From contig JAULUH010000219.1 of NCBI GenBank assembly GCA_032111745.1, positions 1 through 9,883 of the forward strand: 9,883 nt of DNA. The letters run 5' to 3'. The position numbers and the translations under genes were made by a program. This DNA is from JAULUH01 sp032111745 (GTDB lineage: Bacteria > Chloroflexota > Anaerolineae > JAAEKA01). Of this stretch, positions 1-5,152 are shown piece after piece (position 1 is the first letter of the stretch; each line of letters begins with the position of its first letter). The notes under the pieces were generated by a model. It made no database searches, was not told where the DNA came from, and worked only from the letters and a program-made list of their open reading frames with translations.

Positions 1-228
1 GGCGTGGCCCTGGCTGTGCTGTTCAAGCTGGTTGAGCGTGGTGTCATCGACAACAGCCACCGGGTCGTGGTCATTTCCACCGCCCACGGCCTCAAGTTCA
101 CCCAGTTCAAAACCGGCTATCACGAGGACACCCTGCCCGAGGTGGAGGCCGTCATGGCCAATCCACCCATCTATCTGCCGGCAGATTCTCGAGTGGTCAA
201 GGAAACTATCGCCAGGCGCCTGGGCTGA
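1..228 (+). CDS. thrC: Threonine synthase, C-terminal end (5' truncated)
   Basis: Open at the left edge: the frame is open from base 1 and stops with TGA at 226-228, leaving 75 codons. The visible part resembles the C-terminal end of PLP-dependent threonine synthases (fold type II), which convert O-phosphohomoserine to threonine. It has a helix of the 'VALAVLFKLVERGVI' kind, then a strand and the 'STAHGLKFTQFK' segment, then a tail with 'ANPPIYLPAD'. The PLP lysine and the phosphate-binding loop lie upstream of the window, so the identification rests on the tail alone. The next gene begins 6 bases after the stop, which suggests co-transcription. A homoserine dehydrogenase later in the window acts two steps before this enzyme and supports the call. 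The alternative is another threonine synthase-like PLP enzyme. Confidence 0.78.
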   Translation, partial: GVALAVLFKLVERGVIDNSHRVVVISTAHGLKFTQFKTGYHEDTLPEVEAVMANPPIYLPADSRVVKETIARRLG

Positions 229-234
229 GTAGAC

Positions 235-660
235 ATGCCAGCCACCTTCCGCCCACCTCCGCTCTATCAGGCCCTGTTCACGCTACCCGTCTTGCTTATC
301 CTTCTGCTGGCCTACGACCTGTGGCGCTCGCCCCGGCCCGAAGGCGCGCTCATGCTCGGTGTTACCGTCATATTGGCCCTCCTTACCGTACCTCGGGCCC
401 TCGGCCGCGTGGAGCTGGCCGATGACCGGCTGACCCTGCACATGCCCCTGCACAAGCCGCGCTCGTTGCACCTGCGCCAGCTCATCGCCTATGAGGCCGC
501 TGGCCGCATGTGGGACACCCTGCTCCTGCGCTACCATCCCATGGACGAGCGGGGTCGCCTGGACATCGCCAACCAGGAGTACCTGACCCTGATACCCTTG
601 CAGGATCAGTCTGTGCTCGAGGCGCAGCTGCAGGCCATTGTCGGCAAGTCCAGCTCCTGA
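235..660 (+). CDS. Small membrane protein with two helices and a PH-like cytoplasmic domain
   Basis: This 141-residue protein of unknown function starts 6 bases after the thrC stop, with no clear Shine-Dalgarno site, so it probably depends on translation of thrC. Two hydrophobic helices are visible, roughly residues 11-29 and 37-54, with the charged linker 'RSPRPEG' between them. The remainder (about 57-136) alternates short strands and ends in a helix. It contains 'VELADDRLTLHMP', a polar 'RSLHLRQLIAYE' strand pair and a final 'DQSVLEAQLQAIVG' helix. That is the pattern of bacterial PH-like (bPH/DUF304-type) domains that follow a membrane hairpin. Such proteins are usually membrane-anchored and of unknown role. 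The domain call is from pattern only. That it is a real gene is supported by its tight spacing, its hydrophobic profile and the fit to its neighbours. Confidence 0.7.
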   Translation: MPATFRPPPLYQALFTLPVLLILLLAYDLWRSPRPEGALMLGVTVILALLTVPRALGRVELADDRLTLHMPLHKPRSLHLRQLIAYEAAGRMWDTLLLRYHPMDERGRLDIANQEYLTLIPLQDQSVLEAQLQAIVGKSSS

Positions 661-675
661 CTACCACGGAACGGC

Positions 676-682
676 GAAAGGA
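676..682 (+). promoter_or_regulatory. Ribosome binding site for the DUF697-like gene
   Basis: GAAAGGA lies 9 bases before ATG 692. It decides the start of the next gene: the frame is open upstream to an alternative start near 638, but that would overlap the preceding gene and has no such site. Confidence 0.6.
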
Positions 683-691
683 ATCGTATCG

Positions 692-1705
692 ATGGCCAAG
701 ATGAACGAGCTCGGTCAACTTTGGAAGATCGCCGGCGAACTCGACGTGTCAGAGATCCAGCAGGAAGTCCAGGATACCCCACGCCTGGCCATGGTGGGTC
801 CGGCTGCTAGGACCAGTATTCTGCAGTCTCACCTTCAACAGGGGCCACGCAGTGCCAAGCTACCCGTCACTGCTATACCGCTCTACCACCTGCCCCTCAG
901 CGCCGGCGACCTCGATGCCCTGGCCGCCTACGATCTCCGCATCGTGCTCCTGGACGACCCGGCCCAACTCTCGGATCAGGATGTTCAATCCCTATCCGCG
1001 CAACCAGCGCCTCTGTTGATCGTCCTGGATCAACCGCAGGAGGCCGCCAGTTCCGTTGGCATGCCGGATAGCCGCCCCACCAACGTGATCACCTGCCCCT
1101 TGCACGATGCCACAGTCGTCGATCAGCTTCTCCTGCCCGCGCTGCTCGATCAGCTACCGGGCCGGGACCTCGCCCTGGGCCGGGCGTATCCAGGACTGCG
1201 GGACACGGTCTGTCGTGAGCTGATCCAGGATACCTGCACCACCAATGCCATCTACGCCGGGGGTACCGGCCTGGCCTCCATGGTGCCCGGCATCGGCATC
1301 CCGTTTGCCGTGGCCGACATCGTCATCCTCACCAAGAATCAGGTGATGATGGCCTACAAGATTGCCCTGGTTATGGGCGAGTCAGGCTCCCTGCGCGAAG
1401 TCCTGCCCCAGATGGCCAGCGTCGTCGGCGCCGGCTTCATGTGGCGCCAGATCGCTCGCGAGCTGGCAGTGCTTGTTCCTCTTGGTGTAGTGCTCAAAGT
1501 TGCCATCGCCTACGCCGGTACCTACGTTACTGGCCACGCTATGTTCCACTGGTACGCTACTGGCGAAAAACTGTCCCGGCAAGATCTCAAACTCCTCTTC
1601 CAGGAGGCGCAACACCGCGGCCAGTTGGTTGCTGCTGGCCTCATCCGTCGCGCCCGCCGATCCAAAGTACCCCCCAGCCTTCTCCAGGGCCCCGGGATCT
1701 CGTAG
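692..1705 (+). CDS. DUF697/YcjF-like membrane protein with a degenerate GTPase-like N-terminus
   Basis: The product has 337 residues from ATG 692, which has a GAAAGGA site 9 bases upstream. The C-terminal half (about 160-300) matches the style of DUF697/YcjF domains. It has 'LALGRAYPGLR' before the domain, 'TNAIYAGG' at 184-191, a hydrophobic glycine-rich helix, the characteristic 'AVADIVILTKNQVMMAYKIA' stretch (about 206-225) and a second hydrophobic helix near 265-290. In related proteins this domain follows a GTPase. Here residues 30-155 keep the alternating strand/helix layout of a small G domain but not its motifs. The P-loop position reads 'VGPAARTSIL' (35-44) without the Gly-Lys-Ser, the Walker B-like strand reads 'RIVLLDDP', and the base-recognition strand reads 'LLIVLDQP' instead of NKxD. 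I infer a non-hydrolysing pseudo-GTPase anchored in the membrane. Its function is unknown. It starts 31 bases after the PH-like gene, probably in one operon with it. Confidence 0.65.
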   Translation: MAKMNELGQLWKIAGELDVSEIQQEVQDTPRLAMVGPAARTSILQSHLQQGPRSAKLPVTAIPLYHLPLSAGDLDALAAYDLRIVLLDDPAQLSDQDVQSLSAQPAPLLIVLDQPQEAASSVGMPDSRPTNVITCPLHDATVVDQLLLPALLDQLPGRDLALGRAYPGLRDTVCRELIQDTCTTNAIYAGGTGLASMVPGIGIPFAVADIVILTKNQVMMAYKIALVMGESGSLREVLPQMASVVGAGFMWRQIARELAVLVPLGVVLKVAIAYAGTYVTGHAMFHWYATGEKLSRQDLKLLFQEAQHRGQLVAAGLIRRARRSKVPPSLLQGPGIS

Positions 1706-1724
1706 GGGCGAGATCTCCTCGCCC
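1696..1724 (+). terminator. Two overlapping GC-rich inverted repeats after the DUF697-like gene
   Basis: Two perfect 7-bp inverted repeats share bases and exclude each other. The first is GATCTCG (1696-1702) with CGAGATC (1709-1715), and the second is GGGCGAG (1706-1712) with CTCGCCC (1718-1724). They straddle the stop codon at 1703-1705. No T-run follows, so this is at best a weak or Rho-assisted end to the upstream transcript just before the argC promoter. Confidence 0.35.
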
Positions 1725-1738
1725 TCGCCTCTTACGGC

Positions 1739-1767
1739 TTGACATCCCTGCACTTCTATGCTATAAC
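1739..1767 (+). promoter_or_regulatory. Near-consensus sigma-70-type promoter for the arg operon
   Basis: TTGACA (1739-1744) matches the -35 consensus at 6 of 6 positions. TATAAC (1762-1767) matches the -10 consensus at 5 of 6. The spacer is exactly 17 bases. The expected transcription start is near 1774-1776, giving a leader of about 200 bases before argC. In a sequence this GC-rich such a match with ideal spacing is unlikely to be accidental, and it lies in the only sizeable intergenic gap of the window. Confidence 0.82.
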
Positions 1768-1775
1768 CCTCCCCA

Positions 1776-1793
1776 ATTCATCTGCCATTGAAT
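1776..1793 (+). promoter_or_regulatory. AT-rich inverted repeat at the predicted transcription start (operator candidate)
   Basis: ATTCA (1776-1780) and TGAAT (1789-1793) form a perfect inverted repeat with an 8-base centre, just downstream of the predicted start site. These are the half-site words of ARG boxes, the sites bound by ArgR. In a true ARG box they stand as TGAAT-N4-ATTCA. Here the order is reversed, and the outer halves that would complete two adjacent boxes are absent. A repressor site is possible but unproven. Confidence 0.25.
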
Positions 1794-1799
1794 CCTACC

Positions 1800-1862
1800 A
1801 TGATTACGACCAAGCTCACTCTGAGGAGGCCCGCCACCAACACCGGACTTACGTCTGGGTAG
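1800..1862 (+). CDS. Possible leader peptide of the arg operon (20 codons)
   Basis: ATG 1800 opens a 20-codon frame ending at TAG 1860-1862, fully inside the leader between the promoter and the terminator. Codons 9 and 10 are tandem AGG AGG (Arg-Arg), a codon used only sparsely in the neighbouring genes, where CGN dominates. Six of the 20 residues are threonine. The arginine codons sit in the left arm of the leader stem-loop, and the stop lies 41 bases before the terminator stem. This is the usual geometry for a leader peptide whose ribosome stalls when a charged tRNA is scarce. Against it: there is no Shine-Dalgarno site before the ATG, and a 20-codon frame can arise by chance. argD and lutB in this window also lack clear sites, so that objection is not decisive. 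Confidence 0.35.
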   Translation: MITTKLTLRRPATNTGLTSG

Positions 1863-1883
1863 GCGCGCTCGGGCCGAAACTCA
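1822..1883 (+). promoter_or_regulatory. Extended stem-loop in the argC leader RNA
   Basis: Pairing by hand gives one long imperfect hairpin. TGAG (1822-1825) pairs with CTCA (1880-1883) and GGCCCG (1828-1833) with CGGGCC (1870-1875). A short inner helix joins 1834-1837 to 1859-1863 with one bulge. CCGGAC (1843-1848) pairs with GTCTGG (1853-1858), with one G-U pair and a TTAC tetraloop. That is about 20 pairs in total. It lies 20 bases before the intrinsic terminator. It could be the pause and sequestering hairpin of an attenuator or the body of a ligand-sensing leader. I do not recognise it as a known riboswitch class, and the conserved T-box sequence is not present. Confidence 0.45.
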
Positions 1884-1903
1884 ACGATGACGACGGCAGC
1901 GAA

Positions 1904-1927
1904 GCTCTCCAGACGGAGAGCTTTTTT
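1904..1927 (+). terminator. Intrinsic terminator inside the argC leader (attenuator)
   Basis: GCTCTCC (1904-1910) and GGAGAGC (1915-1921) form a perfect 7-bp stem with an AGAC tetraloop, followed directly by six T (1922-1927). The AA before the stem can pair with the first two T. It lies downstream of the promoter at 1739-1767 and 47 bases before argC, so it would end transcription before the operon unless it is prevented from forming. That position marks it as an attenuator rather than as the end of the preceding gene. It could instead define the end of a small RNA of about 150 bases. Confidence 0.85.
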
Positions 1928-1974
1928 ATTGCCACCGTCAGGGCAGTACCACCAGTCTCCAGGACCTTGACTTG

Positions 1975-3018
1975 ATGACGGATCAGCTCCACCTTACCCC
2001 CATACGGGCCGGCATCATGGGTGTAACCGGATATACCGGCTACGAGCTCTATCAGCTTCTGCGCCGCCACCCTCGGGTCACCATTTCCTGGCTCACCACT
2101 GAGAGCCACAGCGGCCAGCGCCTCAGCGACGTTTTTGCCTGCCCGTGGGATGAGCCGCTCATCTCCCAGGCCGAAGCCCCTCTCTCTGGGGTGGACGTCG
2201 TCTTCCTCTGCCTGCCCCATGCTGCCTCCATGCCCGCCGTTGCTACCGTGCGCCGGGCCGGCGCCCGCGCCATTGACCTCAGTGCTGACTTCCGCCTCCA
2301 CGACCCGACCACTTATGAACACTGGTACGCAACCCCTCACACCGAGCCAGAGCTGTTGGCGGAGGCCGTCTACGGCCTCCCCGAGCTGCATCGTGCCGCC
2401 ATCGCCAGCGCCACCCTGGTCGCCAATCCTGGTTGTTATCCCACCAGCGTCATCCTGGGCCTGTGGCCCCTGGCCCGAATGGACTGGCTCACCGGCCAGG
2501 TCATCGTCGATAGCAAGTCCGGTGTCAGCGGCGCCGGCCGCAAGCCCAAGCTCACCACCAGCTTCGTGGAGGCCAACGAGAACCTCTCCCCCTACAGCAT
2601 CGGCCGCTCGCACCGCCACCTCGCCGAGATGGAACAGGAGTTGGCCGCCGCAGAGCCTTCCCGAGGAGATGCCTTTCAGCTCGTCTTTTCCCCTCATCTC
2701 CTCCCCGTCTCCCGCGGTATTCTCTCCACCATGTACATCACCCTGCCCTCGGGTGTCGGTGAGGCCGCGGTTCGCGCCGCCTACGCCGCAGCCTTTGCCG
2801 CGGAGCCCTTCGTCCACCTGCTCCCTCCCGGCCACGTGGCTACCCTGCAACACACTGTCGGCAGCAACCGCTGCGCCATCGGACTGACTTTCGTGCCCGG
2901 CTCCCAACTGCTCATTGTCACCAGCACCCTCGACAATCTGGTCAAAGGCGCCTCTGGGCAGGCCGTGCAGAATATGAACATCATGTTCTGCTTCTCCGAG
3001 ACCATGGGGCTGGCCTGA
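1975..3018 (+). CDS. argC: N-acetyl-gamma-glutamyl-phosphate reductase
   Basis: The product has 347 residues, the usual length of the longer ArgC type. It reduces N-acetylglutamyl phosphate to the semialdehyde with NADPH, the third step of arginine synthesis, in the cytoplasm. The N-terminal Rossmann motif GxxGxxG is at residues 16-22 (GVTGYTG). The catalytic cysteine is C154 in 'ANPGCYPTS'. Further family blocks are 'DSKSGVSGAGRKP', 'RSHRHLAEMEQEL' and 'SPHLLPVSRGIL'. ATG 1975 has AGGA (1961-1964) 10 bases upstream, and a TTG one codon earlier is less likely. It is the first gene after the promoter and attenuator and lies 24 bases before argB. LysY, the LysW-linked homologue, is very similar, but no lysW or lysX is present here and an acetylglutamate synthase is, which favours ArgC. 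Confidence 0.95.
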   Translation: MTDQLHLTPIRAGIMGVTGYTGYELYQLLRRHPRVTISWLTTESHSGQRLSDVFACPWDEPLISQAEAPLSGVDVVFLCLPHAASMPAVATVRRAGARAIDLSADFRLHDPTTYEHWYATPHTEPELLAEAVYGLPELHRAAIASATLVANPGCYPTSVILGLWPLARMDWLTGQVIVDSKSGVSGAGRKPKLTTSFVEANENLSPYSIGRSHRHLAEMEQELAAAEPSRGDAFQLVFSPHLLPVSRGILSTMYITLPSGVGEAAVRAAYAAAFAAEPFVHLLPPGHVATLQHTVGSNRCAIGLTFVPGSQLLIVTSTLDNLVKGASGQAVQNMNIMFCFSETMGLA

Positions 3019-3042
3019 GCGCCCGCCCGAGGACCAATACCT

Positions 3043-3843
3043 GTGCGTAACCAGGTCCCAGAACACTCCTTTCCCTCAGCCGGCGAGGCGCCACCCATTG
3101 TCGTGGTCAAAGTGGGTGGCAATGAGATCGACGACGAGGCCTTCCTCGACGGCCTTGTGCAGGCCCTGGCAGAGGTCGGGCGTACCGCCCGAGTGGTGGT
3201 CGTCCATGGTGGCGGTAAGGAGATCGCCGAGCTCCACCAACAGCTCGGGGTGGGCTTTGAGCTCGTGGATGGGCTGCGGGTTACCACTGCAGACAGCCTG
3301 CGCTTGGTCAAGATGGTGCTCAGCGGTCTCGTCAATACCCGGCTGACCCGGCGCCTGGTCAACGCCGGCGTCGACGCCCTGGGCATCAGCGGTGTCGATC
3401 TGGGCCTGGTCCGCGTCGAGCCCCACCGGCCCAACGGCATGGACATCGGCTTCGTCGGCCGGGTTGTCGCCGTACGCACCGACGCCCTCCATAACCTGCT
3501 GGCCGGGGGCATCGTCCCCGTGCTATCCCCCGTCTCCCTCGGCATGGATGGCAACTCCTACAACGTGAACGCCGACCAGGTGGCTGGCGCAGTTGCTGCT
3601 GCCCTGGGTGCCCAGCGTCTGGTCTTCGTCAGCAATGTGCCCGGCGTTCTGGTCGACGGCGCCTGCCTGCCCCAGCTGACCGTCGCCGCCGCCGCCGCCT
3701 ACATCGCCAGCGGCCATATCTCGGGCGGCATGGTGCCCAAGGTGCGCGCTGCCGTCGACGCCGTGCACGGTGGTGTGGCCGCTGCCGTGATTACCAACCT
3801 GCAGGGCCTGCACGCCAATGGCGGTACCGCCGTAATAGCCTGA
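3043..3843 (+). CDS. argB: N-acetylglutamate kinase
   Basis: The product has 266 residues from GTG 3043, which has GAGGA (3029-3033) 9 bases upstream. It phosphorylates N-acetylglutamate with ATP, the second step of arginine synthesis. It is a member of the amino acid kinase family. Visible motifs are the ATP-phosphate lysine K23 in 'VVKVGG', the glycine-rich 'VHGGGKEI' (54-61), substrate arginine R79 in 'DGLRVTT', 'NVNAD' (174-178) with D178, and K233 in 'GGMVPK'. These match the catalytic lysine-aspartate-lysine set of the family. The length is close to the arginine-insensitive E. coli form, and I see no long N-terminal helix like that of arginine-inhibited kinases, so control by arginine probably acts elsewhere (inference). 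Some stretches, such as 'RLVFVSNVPGVL', also resemble LysZ, so aminoadipate activity cannot be excluded from sequence alone. Confidence 0.93.
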   Translation: MRNQVPEHSFPSAGEAPPIVVVKVGGNEIDDEAFLDGLVQALAEVGRTARVVVVHGGGKEIAELHQQLGVGFELVDGLRVTTADSLRLVKMVLSGLVNTRLTRRLVNAGVDALGISGVDLGLVRVEPHRPNGMDIGFVGRVVAVRTDALHNLLAGGIVPVLSPVSLGMDGNSYNVNADQVAGAVAAALGAQRLVFVSNVPGVLVDGACLPQLTVAAAAAYIASGHISGGMVPKVRAAVDAVHGGVAAAVITNLQGLHANGGTAVIA

Positions 3844-3859
3844 CATCATTCGACCTACC

Positions 3860-5089
3860 ATGCGCAACTCCCTAACCCCCCACTTGCCCGACTCCGCAAA
3901 GCCTATGGACACCCCAAGTATTATCGAACTCGAGCACAGGTATGTGCTCGGCGTCTACCCCCGGCCTGGCTTCGTGCTCGATCACGGCCAGGGCTGCCGA
4001 GTGGTTGACACCGAGGGCCGCGAATACATTGACTGCGTCGCCGGCATCGCCGTCAATGCCCTGGGCTATGGCGACCAGGAGCTGCTGCAGGCCCTGCACG
4101 AGCAGGCCGGCAGGCTATGGCATACCAGCAACCTCTATCATACCGCCCCGCAGGCCCGGCTGGCGAAACTACTGTGTGACACCAGCTTCGCCAGCCGCGT
4201 GCACTATGCCAACTGCGGCGCCAGCGCCAACGAGAGCGCGTTCAAGTTCGCCCGCCGCTACGCCCGGGAGCGCCATGGCGAGGGCAAGCACACCATCGTC
4301 GCCTTCAGCGGTGGCTTCCACGGGCGCCTGTTTGGTTCCCTGGCCGCCACAGACCGCCCCCACTACCAGGAACCCTTCCAGCCTTTGATGCCAGGTGTGC
4401 GCATTGCTACGTTTAACGATCTAGACGCCGCACAGGCTGCCATCGCTGATGACGTCTGCGCCGTCATCGTAGAGCCGGTCCAGGGCGAGGGCGGTGTGCA
4501 GCCCGCCTCGGCCGAGTTCCTGTCCGGTCTGAGGGAGCTGTGCGATGCCCACGATGCCCTGCTCATCTTAGACGAGGTGCAGTGCGGGCTGGGCCGCACC
4601 GGCCACCTGTGGGCCTACCAGGGCTACGGCGTGGTCCCGGACATGCTCACCACCGCTAAACCCCTGGCCGGCGGCCTGCCCATGGGCGCCGTACTGATGA
4701 CCCCGGCCGTCGCCAGCACTATCCACCCCTACGACCACGCCAGTACCTTCGCCGGTGGTCCCCTGGTTGCCGCCGTGGCCGAAAAGGTGGTCGCCCGGGT
4801 CGCCGACCCGGCCTTCCTGCAATCCGTGGCTCACAAGGGCCAGTTGTTCCAAGAGCGTCTGGCTGAGATCAATAGCACTCACATCCAGGAGGTCCGAGGT
4901 AGGGGCCTGCTCATCGGCATCGCCCTGGATATCCCCGCCGCCCATGTCGTGGCCGCTGGCTATCAACATGGCCTGCTCACCGTCGGTGCCGGCCCCAATG
5001 TCCTGCGCCTGGTGCCACCCCTGGTCATCTCCGAGGAAGAGATCGAGCAGGTCGTCCACCGTCTATCCCTTGTACTGCAATCGCTCTAG
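3860..5089 (+). CDS. argD: Acetylornithine aminotransferase
   Basis: The product has 409 residues. It is a class III PLP-dependent aminotransferase that converts N-acetylglutamate semialdehyde to N-acetylornithine using glutamate. The Schiff-base lysine is K267 in 'TTAKPLAGGLPMGA', and the PLP-pyridine aspartate is D238 in 'LLILDEVQCGLGRTG'. 'GGFHGR' and 'VEPVQGEGGV' are standard. Two deviations stand out. The phosphate-binding block reads 'NCGASANE' (118-125) where the family has NSGAEANE, and the 'TFGGNP' loop reads 'TFAGGP'. Neither ATG 3860 nor the in-frame ATG 3905 (394 residues) has a Shine-Dalgarno site. I keep the longer form, but the conserved part begins only after 3905, so the shorter start is equally possible. 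It begins 16 bases after argB. LysJ is a close alternative. Confidence 0.92.
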   Translation: MRNSLTPHLPDSAKPMDTPSIIELEHRYVLGVYPRPGFVLDHGQGCRVVDTEGREYIDCVAGIAVNALGYGDQELLQALHEQAGRLWHTSNLYHTAPQARLAKLLCDTSFASRVHYANCGASANESAFKFARRYARERHGEGKHTIVAFSGGFHGRLFGSLAATDRPHYQEPFQPLMPGVRIATFNDLDAAQAAIADDVCAVIVEPVQGEGGVQPASAEFLSGLRELCDAHDALLILDEVQCGLGRTGHLWAYQGYGVVPDMLTTAKPLAGGLPMGAVLMTPAVASTIHPYDHASTFAGGPLVAAVAEKVVARVADPAFLQSVAHKGQLFQERLAEINSTHIQEVRGRGLLIGIALDIPAAHVVAAGYQHGLLTVGAGPNVLRLVPPLVISEEEIEQVVHRLSLVLQSL

Positions 5090-5140
5090 CGTTCCCAGCC
5101 ACCCAGCCCAGCCGCTAACTATCCCATGAACGACCTTCTC

Positions 5141-5144
5141 GAGG
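5141..5144 (+). promoter_or_regulatory. Ribosome binding site that selects the argA start
   Basis: GAGG lies 8 bases before ATG 5153. The other in-frame ATG at 5126 has only a pyrimidine-rich stretch upstream. This favours 5153, which also places the first GNAT strand at the usual distance from the N-terminus. Confidence 0.5.
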
Positions 5145-5152
5145 CCACCTTC

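Noticed and set aside
638..691. Upstream extension of the DUF697-like gene to base 638
   Set aside because: It would overlap the preceding gene by 23 bases and lacks a ribosome binding site, whereas ATG 692 has GAAAGGA at 9 bases.
1775..1930. T-box riboswitch for Arg or Thr tRNA upstream of argC
   Set aside because: The conserved T-box sequence that pairs with the tRNA acceptor end (AGGGTGGNACCGCG-like) is absent before the terminator.
1739..1975. 78-codon open frame spanning the argC leader
   Set aside because: It would begin at a TTG that is part of the -35 box and run through the promoter, the terminator stem and the T-run, so it cannot be a translated unit of this transcript.
1849..3066. 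405-codon open frame on the minus strand opposite argC
   Set aside because: It is the mirror of argC in a GC-rich genome with strong third-position bias. The translation is low-complexity Gly/Asp/Glu-rich and matches no family I know, while argC is unmistakable.
3043..5089. Reading argB and argD as lysZ and lysJ of a LysW-dependent lysine or arginine pathway
   Set aside because: No lysW (a small protein ending in EDWGE) and no lysX/argX are present, and an acetylglutamate synthase is in the same operon. The possibility is kept only as a note in the gene entries.
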